From assembly GCA_016710365.1 (NCBI GenBank), contig JADJVW010000022.1, positions 1-64,000 on the forward strand: 64,000 nucleotides of DNA. The letters are read 5' to 3'. Position numbers and translations under genes: made by a program. The notes below the pieces were generated by a model. It had not been told where the DNA came from and did not search any database. It was given only the letters and a program-made list of their open reading frames with translations. Origin of the DNA: Candidatus Caldilinea saccharophila (GTDB lineage: Bacteria > Chloroflexota > Anaerolineae > Caldilineales > Caldilineaceae). Positions within the stretch are counted from its first letter, which is position 1, and each line of letters starts with the position of its first letter. Below, one piece after another: positions 1 to 7,896 of this stretch.

Positions 1-189
1 GACGACTGGAAATCTGTTCCAGTGCCAATAATCGATAGCGATGCTCAATCTCGATTCGTCGAACTTGTCGATGTAATTCTTGCAGAATTCGATCATAAGA
101 AAGTGCCTCTTCATCCATCAGCGGGTGAGCGTGTATCGGCACTGGAAATCGAGCTCGACAAGGCCGTAGCTCGCCTATACGAGTTGTAG
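1..189 (+). CDS. C-terminal end of a type IIG-like restriction enzyme/DNA methyltransferase (partial)
   Basis: The reading frame is open from the first base and stops at 187-189, leaving 62 residues. The tail has the pattern RFVELVDVILAE, then a short linker, then ALEIELDKAVARLYEL. Eco57I-type restriction-methylases usually finish this way, with a coiled-coil segment and a final E-x-x-x-D-x-x-V-x-x-L-Y-x-L helix after the target-recognition domain. The catalytic methylase and nuclease parts lie outside the window. The PLD-helicase and DUF3644 genes downstream fit a defence island. The assignment rests only on the tail pattern, so a related specificity subunit is possible. Confidence 0.5.
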   Translation, partial: DDWKSVPVPIIDSDAQSRFVELVDVILAEFDHKKVPLHPSAGERVSALEIELDKAVARLYEL

Positions 190-344
190 CCGCGCTGGTG
201 CAGGCGTTGCTGGCGCGCAAGGCGGCGGGCGGGGATGTGGCGGACCTGGAGGCGGCGATCGATGGGGCGGTGTGCCGGTTGTTTGGGGTGGGGGCGGGGG
301 AGATTGGGATGGTGGAGAGGCAGAGAACCGGCACGCGCCAGTAG
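183..344 (+). pseudogene. Remnant of a second restriction-methylase C-terminus
   Basis: In another frame, overlapping the preceding stop, the DNA encodes ALVQALLARKAAGGDVADLE followed by AAIDGAVCRLFGVGAGEIGMVE and a stop at 342-344. This matches the same family tail as the partial gene at 1-189 (coiled coil, E-x-x-I-D, L-F/Y-G, then EEI-x-x-VE) but is clearly diverged from it. No start codon or catalytic domain precedes it. I read it as the 3' scar of a second, deleted methylase gene. The segment is G-rich on the + strand, unlike its neighbours. Confidence 0.45.
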
Positions 345-370
345 CGACGCCGATTAATTGATCATTCACG

Positions 371-622
371 ATGAAGGATGCGTATATGCCCTCAACTCGT
401 AACGACAAACCGCGGCTAGCATATCGCTATCTTTGCGGAGCTGAAGAGGCCGGCCGATCTTTCAGTGCCGACGATATTGCAGCTGCGGTTGGTTGGTCGG
501 TAGGGTCTTGCCGCACCTACATGTCAAAGCGGTGGCACTTTTTGCTTAGGCAGGTAAGCAAAGGACAGTACCGCGCAGATGGCATAAAGCGTCTGTCAGA
601 AGATGCGTTTCTTCGACTATAG
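371..622 (+). CDS. Winged-helix-like N-terminal part of a DUF3644 protein (ends at an in-frame amber stop)
   Basis: This 83-residue frame contains FSADDIAAAVGWSVGSCRTY and later KGQYRADGIKRLSEDAFLRL, the pattern of a small DNA-binding winged helix. The stop is TAG at 620-622. The following DUF3644 frame continues in the same phase directly after this stop, so the two frames are probably one gene interrupted by a nonsense codon. Alternatives are a separate small regulator translated with the downstream gene, or a sequencing error at the stop. I do not recognise the 83-residue protein as a stand-alone family. Confidence 0.5.
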   Translation: MKDAYMPSTRNDKPRLAYRYLCGAEEAGRSFSADDIAAAVGWSVGSCRTYMSKRWHFLLRQVSKGQYRADGIKRLSEDAFLRL

Positions 623-631
623 CCCAACGAG

Positions 632-1675
632 TTGATCCGATTCACAAGCTTGCGCCCACGATTCACACCGGAAGTGGATGCATTGCTTGACAAGAGCAGG
701 GAGGCAGCTCTGCTTGGCGTGCAAATATACAACAACCCGCTAATCTCATTTCGCACACCCGGCTACATTGTGCAGATGATCATCGCGCATACAGCGCTCT
801 TTCATGCTGTTTTTGAACGCAACGGTGTCTCTTACTGGTACAACAAACCGGATGGCTCGCCAGAGATCATTGATGGCGATAAGAGGGCCTGGGATATTAC
901 CAAATGTCTGCAAGAGTATTATCCCACACGTACACTGCCAGAGGTTGAGAACCTTCGCGCTATGATTGCCATTCGCAATAAGATTGAGCACCGATTTGTA
1001 CCACAACTTGACGCCTTATTCTCAGGGAAATGCCAGGCGTTGCTCATGAACTATGAGCAGATCCTCGTGAAGGAATTTGGCGACTATTTTGCTCTTGGCA
1101 CAAATCTGGCCCTGGCGCTGCAATTTTCTGCCTATAGTACAGATCAACAAGCGGTACTGCGCAAAGCACAAAGTAGAGAGTACGAGGCAGTACGAAGCTT
1201 TGCAGAACAGTATGATGCAGCGCTTGACCCTGACATCGTGAAAGACCTTCGTTACTCGTTTCGGGCTTTCCTGATTCCGAAGATTGGCAACCATGCTAAA
1301 TCGTCAGATGTGGCGATTCAATATATCAAATACGATCCAGACAAGCCTGAAGAGATGGCAGAGTACGAAAAGCAGATCGCGTTGATCCGCGATAGACAAG
1401 TGCCTGTTGCTAATTTAGGGATGTACAAACCGTCGCAAGTGGCCACTGAAGTATCGCGTAGAACTGGGATTAAGTTTTCTATCAGCAACCATACAAGTGC
1501 GTGGAAGCTTTACGAAGTCCGTCCCCGTGACAAGAAAGCACAAGGATGTGACACCCAATACTGTCAATTTGATGAACCCTTCCAGACATTCATTTATACC
1601 GAAAAGTGGGCCGAGTTTCTTTTGCAAAAAGGTCGCGGAACCATCAGAGCTAGAGCGCATTCGGAACTACCGTGA
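632..1675 (+). CDS. DUF3644 family protein with a HEPN-type Rx4H motif
   Basis: The 347-residue product opens with LLDKSREAALLGVQIYNNP, the recognisable start of the DUF3644 domain. Around residue 110 it carries AIRNKIEH (R115...H120), the R-x4-H signature of HEPN-fold ribonucleases. That suggests RNA cleavage in defence or abortive infection, which is inference from the motif. The listed start is a TTG at 632. The frame is open in phase back to 623, immediately after the amber stop of the winged-helix frame, so the true protein may begin at 371. The neighbours are restriction-modification and toxin-antitoxin genes. No separate antitoxin is evident for this putative nuclease. Confidence 0.65.
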   Translation: MIRFTSLRPRFTPEVDALLDKSREAALLGVQIYNNPLISFRTPGYIVQMIIAHTALFHAVFERNGVSYWYNKPDGSPEIIDGDKRAWDITKCLQEYYPTRTLPEVENLRAMIAIRNKIEHRFVPQLDALFSGKCQALLMNYEQILVKEFGDYFALGTNLALALQFSAYSTDQQAVLRKAQSREYEAVRSFAEQYDAALDPDIVKDLRYSFRAFLIPKIGNHAKSSDVAIQYIKYDPDKPEEMAEYEKQIALIRDRQVPVANLGMYKPSQVATEVSRRTGIKFSISNHTSAWKLYEVRPRDKKAQGCDTQYCQFDEPFQTFIYTEKWAEFLLQKGRGTIRARAHSELP

Positions 1676-1742
1676 TTGATTTTGGTCTCAACTAGTAACG
1701 ACCTCAAACGCGCTCGGCTGTATTGGGAGGAATATCTGAGCC

Positions 1743-2060
1743 ATGCATAGCTATCGCACACTCGATGATGTCACCGTCGAGTACTTTGCCCAACATCCCG
1801 AGGAGATCGAGTCGTATCTCAACGAGCGCTTTGCCGAATACGCCGTGGATGGCGATGCGGCGGCGCTGCTCGCCGCGCTGCGCGTGATCGCGCGCGTCAA
1901 GGGGATTTCGTCGCTGGCCGAGGCGATCGGCATGACGCGCCAGGGGCTGCAAAAGGCGCTGTTGGCCAAGGGCAATCCCCGCCTGGACACCATCAATGCG
2001 ATCATGCGGGCCATGGGCTATCAACTGCTGCCCCATCGTATTGAGAATAGCGCGGTGTGA
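1743..2060 (+). CDS. HigA-like/addiction-module antidote protein (orphan)
   Basis: This protein of 105 residues has an N-terminal region (TLDDVTVEYFAQHPEEIESY) followed by a helix-turn-helix: SSLAEAIGMTRQGLQKAL and then NPRLDTINAIMRAMGYQL. This is the layout of the HI1420-type antidote proteins that bind a RelE/HigB-like toxin and repress their own promoter. A GGGAGGAA ribosome-binding site precedes the ATG. The usual partner, a toxin of about 100 residues directly upstream, is absent; the upstream 60 bases are non-coding. It is therefore an orphan antitoxin or one that acts in trans. Confidence 0.7.
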   Translation: MHSYRTLDDVTVEYFAQHPEEIESYLNERFAEYAVDGDAAALLAALRVIARVKGISSLAEAIGMTRQGLQKALLAKGNPRLDTINAIMRAMGYQLLPHRIENSAV

Positions 2061-2286
2061 TGGGTTTCCCTGTGGTAGGCACGCGCCGGGGCTGAACTCG
2101 CCAGGAGGCTGGGACGCAGCGCGGGCGGGCGCGTGTCGGGTTGTGATAGAATAAGATGGAAAGTAGCCTGAGGTCTCTGACTGAACGATATTGACAGTCT
2201 CGGACAACCCGGCAATAGCAGCCTGATGGCAGGAGCAAGCAAGCGCATGGGACGCGGAGCGCGAACAATTCACCACATCGCTTACG

Positions 2287-2685
2287 TTGGCCGAGGTAGA
2301 GGTGTTGATCCGTCGCGCCGTCAAGGAGGCCGTCCACGAGGAGTTCGCGCGCGTGCTGGCATGCCTGTCCAATTCTGACATCGAAGGGCAGCAAGCGCCG
2401 GTTGAAGGGAAACTGGCGCGCCACGTGCGTGGGGTTGCCGAAGCACAGGTCGAGGATGATCGCTATCGCGTACAGGCGGAGAACGAGAACATCCCTCGAG
2501 CCATTGCTGTCGCCGTGGGACCTGGCCCCCAATCAAGCGAAGAGAAGGCATTCTACGACGCGCTGCTTGCCGCCGGACTTATCAACGAAGTGAACCGGAT
2601 AGTGAGAAGTAGCCTGCCCGAGTACCGGCCGATCCCCGTGACAGGTGCCCCGGTTTCAGAGACGATCATCGCGGAGCGTCGGTGA
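2287..2685 (+). CDS. Hypothetical protein preceding the PIN gene, putative antitoxin
   Basis: I do not recognise this frame of 132 codons. It has an acidic/basic helical N-terminus (VEVLIRRAVKEAVHEEFARV) and ends AERR, with its stop directly abutting the GTG of the PIN-domain gene. That position, and the helical N-terminus, suggest the antitoxin half of a VapBC-like pair. The listed start is a TTG; no ATG exists in this frame and the frame is open back to about 2227, so the true start is uncertain. Low similarity to named families means this is contextual inference only. Confidence 0.4.
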   Translation: MAEVEVLIRRAVKEAVHEEFARVLACLSNSDIEGQQAPVEGKLARHVRGVAEAQVEDDRYRVQAENENIPRAIAVAVGPGPQSSEEKAFYDALLAAGLINEVNRIVRSSLPEYRPIPVTGAPVSETIIAERR

Positions 2686-3151
2686 GTGGCCATCTATTAT
2701 CTGGATAGCAGCGCCCTCGTCAAACGATATATTGCTGAAACAGGGTCGAATTGGGTGCTCAATCTGTTCGCTCCTGCAACCAGACACACGATTTTCATTG
2801 CGGCGATTGCCCCGGTGGAAATCACAGCGGCTATCATGGGGCGTGCGCGTGGTCGAAGCATTCCGATGGTAGATGCCAGTGCGGCGTGCGAACAATTCCA
2901 GCTTGACGCGTCCATTGACTACCAAGTTGTGGAACTCACCAAAGAGGTTCTCGCCTTGGCGGTAGCGCTTGCCGGACGGCGCCCGTTGCGCGGCTACGAT
3001 GCCGTACAGTTGGCGGCTGCGCTTGCGGTCAATCACATCGGTGGTGGCAAGCGGGCTGCCGCCGCTCACCTTTGTATCGGCTGATGCCCGGTTGAATCAG
3101 ATTGCAGGCGATGAGGGATTGCCGGTCGACGACCCGAACCAGCACCCGTAA
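2686..3151 (+). CDS. VapC-like PIN-domain ribonuclease, frameshifted
   Basis: From the GTG start the product reads AIYYLDSSALVKRYI, with the first PIN acidic residue D7, then PVEITAAIMGR and RGYDAVQLAAAL, which carry the second and third acidic positions. In that frame translation ends at 3084. The missing C-terminus, GLPPLTFVSADARLNQIA with the fourth acidic position, is encoded in the next frame up to the stop at 3149-3151, so a single-base shift lies near 3030-3045. PIN toxins are Mg-dependent RNases that cleave tRNA or rRNA and are held by a co-transcribed antitoxin, here perhaps the preceding gene. It is either an inactivated toxin or a sequencing indel. Confidence 0.7.
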
Positions 3152-3167
3152 ACGACATCTTGTCCAC

Positions 3168-3299
3168 ATGCCCCTCGACATCATCGACAACCAGAGCATC
3201 AAACTCGCTGACAGCATCCGCTCGATGCCGCCGCGCAGCGCGGCCGCGCATTTTGCGGCCGGCTGTGTTGGGAGGAGTATCAGGGCCATGGCCGGGTGA
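3168..3299 (+). pseudogene. Truncated 5' end of a second PLD-helicase gene
   Basis: ATG at 3168 starts MPLDIIDNQSIKLADSIRSM followed by PPRSAAAHFAAGC. The intact helicase at 4275 starts MPHDIIDNQTIKLADSIRTM followed by LPRSAAAHFAVGY. After about 33 codons the similarity ends abruptly and the frame runs into unrelated sequence to 3299. The nucleotide match is high but not identical, so this is the remnant of a diverged paralogue rather than a fresh duplication. It lies directly after the VapC stop. Confidence 0.65.
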
Positions 3300-3460
3300 C
3301 GCCCTTTGAGCGTCCTGGAGTTGTCGCTACTGATGCCGGATGCGCGCACGGTGGCCTGTGGTAAAATGGGGCGAATGAATGGAGTGCTACCGGCGCACGA
3401 TCTCGGTGCATGGCTGGCCTCCAGTGTTCATGAATATTAGCCGTCGTTGTTGGGGGCGTC
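3300..3460. other. Intergenic stretch after the helicase remnant
   Basis: No gene is supported here. A short frame of about 40 codons continues from 3240 to 3362 but matches nothing I know. Around 3358-3368 the sequence TGTGGTAAAAT resembles an extended -10 element that could drive the DUF4258/DUF2283 pair starting at 3461; no clear -35 is visible. Confidence 0.3.
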
Positions 3461-3721
3461 GTGCCTGATTTCGAATTCTCTGCGCACACGAAGGAAATGT
3501 TGAAGGAGCGCAACCTCGCAGAAGAATGGGTCTGGCGCACCCTTGACGCACCGGACAAGAAATGGCGTGGCGATGACGGCAATGTGCACTACACAAAGCG
3601 AATTCATGAACGCGATGGACGTGTGCTGCGCGTCGTGGTCAATGCAGATGTGCAGCCGAATCGAGTCGTGACGGTCTTCTTTGATCGGCGCCTGCGGCAG
3701 AAAACGGAGAGTACGCAATGA
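3461..3721 (+). CDS. DUF4258 protein, putative toxin
   Basis: The 86-residue basic protein starts at GTG. It carries HTKEMLKERNLAEEWVWRTL, then VHYTKRIHERDGRVLRVVVN and TVFFDRRLRQK, the compact DUF4258 pattern. DUF4258 proteins occur next to DUF2283 proteins in toxin-antitoxin-like pairs and are thought to adopt a RelE-like fold; activity here is unproven. The stop overlaps the ATG of the next gene by four bases (ATGA), so the two are translationally coupled. Confidence 0.7.
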   Translation: MPDFEFSAHTKEMLKERNLAEEWVWRTLDAPDKKWRGDDGNVHYTKRIHERDGRVLRVVVNADVQPNRVVTVFFDRRLRQKTESTQ

Positions 3722-3921
3722 GACTCAAGATCGACACGGAAAATGATACCCTCTACCTCCGTCTGGATGAGGCGGCAATCATTGAATCTGAAGAAGTCCA
3801 GCCGGGCGTCATCCTGGATTATGACAGCAATGGGCGCGTCATCGGCATCGAGTTGCTGTCGCTCAGTTTGCGCACTACGCCAGAAAAGCTACGGATGCTC
3901 CAGTTTGAGACGGTGGGTTGA
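3718..3921 (+). CDS. DUF2283 protein, putative antitoxin
   Basis: The 67-residue acidic protein begins MRLKIDTENDTLYLRLDEA and contains PGVILDYDSNGRVIGIELL, the defining DUF2283 motif. It overlaps the DUF4258 gene by ATGA. In the family these small proteins are the likely antitoxin or immunity half of the pair. Both genes appear intact, unlike many others in this island. Confidence 0.75.
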   Translation: MRLKIDTENDTLYLRLDEAAIIESEEVQPGVILDYDSNGRVIGIELLSLSLRTTPEKLRMLQFETVG

Positions 3922-3963
3922 AGAGGGGCAGCGGTTTTCGAGCATGAGGGAACGGTGGAGAGT

Positions 3964-4236
3964 ATGACGGAAATAGCCCCTCGCATTGTTGTTGACCCGA
4001 CTGTGCGCTTCGGCCGGCCGGTGATCCGTGGCACGCGCGTGCCGGTGGCGCTCATTGGCGCCAGGCTGGCCGCCGGCATGGACGTCGCAGAGATGATGGC
4101 CGAATACGACCTGACAGCGGAAGATGTGCAGGCGATGCTGCACTATCTCGACTATCTGCACATGCAAAAGGTCAAGGAGCAGCAGCCGGCGCGCCTGAAG
4201 CTGGCGGAAGTCAAGGCGGCGCTCGACTTCGATTAA
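3964..4236 (+). CDS. DUF433 family antitoxin-like protein without partner
   Basis: DUF433 hallmarks are RIVVDPTVRFGRPVIRGTRV, VALIGARLAAGMDVAEMMAE and EDVQAMLHYLDYL. DUF433 proteins (VapB45-like) have a winged helix and pair with a downstream DUF5615 PIN-like toxin. Here no DUF5615 gene follows; the helicase begins 38 bases later, so this is an orphan copy. I chose ATG at 3964, with GGAGAG upstream, over an in-frame GTG at 3955. A second, complete DUF433/DUF5615 pair lies at 9.0-9.7 kb. Confidence 0.75.
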   Translation: MTEIAPRIVVDPTVRFGRPVIRGTRVPVALIGARLAAGMDVAEMMAEYDLTAEDVQAMLHYLDYLHMQKVKEQQPARLKLAEVKAALDFD

Positions 4237-4274
4237 CTGCAACACGACCTGCCACCCTACACGCGCAATCCCAT

Positions 4275-7200
4275 ATGCCACACGACATCATCGACAACCA
4301 GACCATCAAACTTGCCGACAGTATCCGCACGATGCTGCCGCGCAGCGCGGCCGCGCACTTTGCGGTCGGCTATTTCTTTCTCTCCGGGCTGGAGGCGGTG
4401 GCCGACGTGCTGGGCAACGTGCGCAAGCTGCGCCTGCTCATCGGCAACACGACCAATCGTGAGACCATCGAGCAGATCGCCGAGGGCTACCGCCGGCTCG
4501 ATGCGGTGCAGCGCGACCTCGACGCCATGGCCTATCCCAAGCGCACCGAGCAAGCGGAGCGCATAGCGGCCACAGCCGCGGCCATCGGCGAGAGCGTGGC
4601 TGCTATGCAACAGAGCGATGCGGCCCAGGATCTGGTGGGTGCGCTGGTGCGCCTGATCGAGGAAGAAAAGCTCGAAGTGCGCGTCTACACCAAAGGACGG
4701 CTGCACGCCAAGGCGTATATCTTCGACTACGGCACGGTCTACGACGCCGCGCATAATCCGCTGCCATTGGTGGAGAATGGCATTGCCGTCGTCGGGTCGA
4801 GTAACTTCACGCTGAGTGGCATCACCCACAACACCGAGCTCAACGTTGTCGTGCACGGCAACGAGAACCATGCCGTGCTCAAGGAATGGTTCACAGCGCT
4901 GTGGGATGAATCGGAAACGTTTGACGCACAGTTGCTGCAGGAGTTGGCGGCCTCGTGGCCGCTGGCGCAAGTTACCCCTTACGAGCTTTATCTGCGCACA
5001 ATCTACGAACTGGTGGGCGATCGTCTCGACGGCGAGGAAGCCGCCGAATTTTTGTGGCAGAGCGAGATACTTGAAGTGCTGGCCGATTTTCAATATCGGG
5101 CGGTGCAGCGTGCGCGCAGCATGATCCGCCAGTATGGTGGCTGTTTTGTAGCCGACGTGGTGGGTCTGGGCAAGAGCTACATCGGCGCGGCCATCGTCAA
5201 GCACTTCGAGCGCAGCGAGCGTGCGCGGCCGCTGATTATCTGCCCCGTGCCGCTGGTGGAGATGTGGGAACATTACAACGAAGTCTACGAACTCAACGCG
5301 CGCATCGTGCCTATGAGTATGTTGATGGAAGGCGAGCACGGCGTCGATCTGCTCGGCGACGAACGTTATCGCGACCGCGACTTTGTGCTGGTCGATGAGA
5401 GCCACAACTTCCGCAACCCCGACACCCAGCGCTACCACGTCTTGCAGAGCTACCTGCAGGATCGCACGCGGCGCTGCGTGCTGCTCACCGCGACGCCGCG
5501 CAACAAATCGGCGTGGGACATCTATCATCAGTTGCGCCTCTTCCTGCCCAGCGACATCACCAACCTGCCGGTGGACCCGCCCGACCTGCGCGCATACTTC
5601 AAGGGGATCGAAGCTGGCGAACGCCAGTTGCCGCCGCTGCTGACCAACATCCTGATCCGGCGCACGCGGCGCGACATTCTGCGCTGGTATGGCTATGACG
5701 CCGAGACGCACCAGCGCGTCGACCCTGCCAACTTTGCGCCCTATCTGCGCCACGCGCGCCGCGCCTATGTGCAGGTAGGCGGCAAGGCGCAATTCTTCCC
5801 GCGACGGCGGCTGCAAACCATCGATTACAGCATCGAGGCGACCTACAACGGGCTGTACGAACAACTGCGCGACCGGCTGGGCGCCAGCCTGCTCGACGCA
5901 CTGGACGACCGCCATCTGCTTTATGCGCGCTACGGGCTGTGGCGCTACGTCAAGCCGGCCCTATCAGAAGCAGGCGCCTTATAGCGAGTTGCAGCGCGCC
6001 GGCGTCAATCTGCGCGGGCTGATGCGCGTCTCGCTCTTCAAGCGGCTGGAATCGAGCATCGAGGCCTTCCGCCGCACGATCGGGCGCATGGCAGGCTCAC
6101 ATGCGGCCTTTCTGGCCGCGCTCGATGCCGGGCAGATCGCGGCGGGCGAGCGCGCCCAGCGCATCCTCTATGAGTCGGATGACGTGGACGAGCGCGATCT
6201 GCTCGATGCGCTCGATGCGCTCGACCAGCGCTATGCCATCGAAGCCTTCGACGTGGCGCGGCTGCGCGCCGACGTCGAGCATGACATCGGAATCCTGCGC
6301 GAGATTCTGGCGTTGGTTGCGCCATCGATGCCGCCAGGATGACAAGTTGCAGACGCTGCGCCGCTGGCTCGATATTGGCGTCGATGGCAGGGCGCCGCTG
6401 GCCGATGAAAAGTGCCTGATCTTTACGCAGTATGCCGACACCGCCGCGTATCTTCATGCCGAACTGAATCCCAAAGGCTTGCAGCAGATCGCGACCATCT
6501 ATGGCGACGACAAGCGCAAGGGCAGCATCGTGGCCCGCTTTGCGCCCAGGGCCAACGCCGACCAGAAGCCGGCCGGGCCTGAAATTAATCTTCTGATCGC
6601 CACCGACGTGCTCAGCGAAGGGCTCAACCTGCAAGATTGCAGCCAGGTTATCAACTATGATCTGCACTGGAACCCGGTGCGGCTGATCCAGCGCTTTGGC
6701 CGCATCGACCGCATCGGCTCGGAGCACGATGAGATCTGCGCCTACAACTTCCTGCCCGAAACCGAACTGGAGAAGCAGCTCGGTCTGCACGACAAGCTGC
6801 ACCGGCGCATCCAGGAGATCCACGACACCATCGGCGAGGACGCCAAGATTCTCGACCAGAGCGAGCAGATCAACGACGAGGCATTTTACGCCATCTACCA
6901 GGGGCAGGCGGGCGATCTGGAGGAAAATGATGAGGGCGAGCTCGTCGATCTGACCGAAGCGGAAGAGATGCTGCGCCAGTTCAAAGAAGCCGAGCCCGAT
7001 GCGTTCAAGCGCATTGCCGGGCTGCGCGATGGCGTGCGTTGCGGTCGACAGATGGCGGGACAGGAGGGCGCCATTGTGCTCTGTCGCGCTGAGAACTTCC
7101 GCCAGCTTTACCAGGTTGATGCTGCGGGCGTGGTGGTGACGCGCGACATCGGCCGCATCCTCAAGCTGCTGCAATGCGAGCCCGACACGCCGGCCATACC

Positions 7201-7594
7201 TGTGGCCCGCGCTCACAATCGCCTGGTCTCAGGCGCCTTCGACCGCTTTGCGCAGGAGGTCGGCGCACGCTGGTCGGAGCAGAAGCACACGGTCCGGCTC
7301 ACCGTCACCCAGCGGTACGTGGTGGAGCAGTTGCGTATCCTTTACGCGCAGTCGATCAGCACGGACATCCAACGCCAGATCACGCTGGTGGAACGTGGCT
7401 TTACCCAGCCGCTGACCCAAGCCGTCAAGAAAGAACTCAACCTGGTCAAACAGCGCGCATTGACCGGCAAGGAACTGTTGGCGGTGCTGGAGAATATCTA
7501 CGTGCGGCACAACCTCGGCGCGCAGGCAGCCGGTGTGCACTTCGACGAGCGCCCGCCCACGCCGCAGATAGTTTGCAGTGAGTCGTTGGTTTGA
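4275..7594 (+). CDS. PLD-domain/SNF2-like helicase, frame broken by indels
   Basis: The frame-corrected product is about 1,105 residues. The N-terminus is a phospholipase D-like nuclease domain with H144-x-K146-x4-D151 and GSSN at 174-177. The helicase core follows: Walker A GLGKS at about 297-301, DESH at 374-377, TATPRN, then in the second half LIFTQYAD, ATDVLSEGLNLQ and RLIQRFGRIDRIG (motif VI). Translation breaks near 5959-5961 (an extra C in a CCC run; the frame resumes as QKQAPYSELQRAG) and twice near 6322 and 6338 (a missing C and a missing G), after which the frame is DDKLQTLRRWL to the end. Helicases of this type commonly accompany restriction-methylases in defence loci. All core motifs survive, so the gene may be intact in the organism. 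Confidence 0.75.
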
Positions 7595-7893
7595 GCAGCA
7601 GAACGTTGCTCATCGTTGCACCCACTTATCGATTTCATTAATCGCGCTAAATCGTGGCGGCAACCCTCACCGCATGTTGAATTGTAAGCTTCCCTTCATC
7701 ACACGCTCCGCTCACCCCCTAGGCTAACACTGCCAGCAACGATACAGCCCTGGCAAAAATCGACCACGGATTCAACGGATGAGGCGGCTTTCCACGGATG
7801 CACCCTGGAAAGCATCCGGTTTTTTCCGTCAAATCCGTGGCCTATGGACGCCAGGCTGAACAGTTCGGATCAAACAACCAATGAAGGGAAAAA
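7595..7893. other. Intergenic region with a palindromic repeat
   Basis: No coding potential is evident. The right half holds the hairpin repeat at 7762-7842. The left half is plain sequence without a clear promoter. The ribosome-binding site of the iron-binding lipoprotein (AAGGGA) lies at its right edge. Confidence 0.5.
7762..7842. repeat. Palindromic 'ccacggat...atccgtgg' intergenic repeat
   Basis: The left arm CCACGGATTCAACGGA at 7764-7779 pairs with TCCGTCAAATCCGTGG at 7825-7840 with two mismatches. Related units, all built of short CAGATT- or CGGATT-like words and ending in a mirror copy, occur at 11376-11460, 43200-43330 and 52347-52430. Such elements would form long RNA hairpins and lie at gene ends. 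No protein is encoded. Confidence 0.7.
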
Positions 7894-7896
7894 TTG

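Noticed and set aside
4257..5915. Long minus-strand open frame of 552 codons opposite the helicase
   Set aside because: It is the complement of the helicase gene, rich in His, Arg and Val with no domain pattern; high GC content makes such antisense frames frequent.
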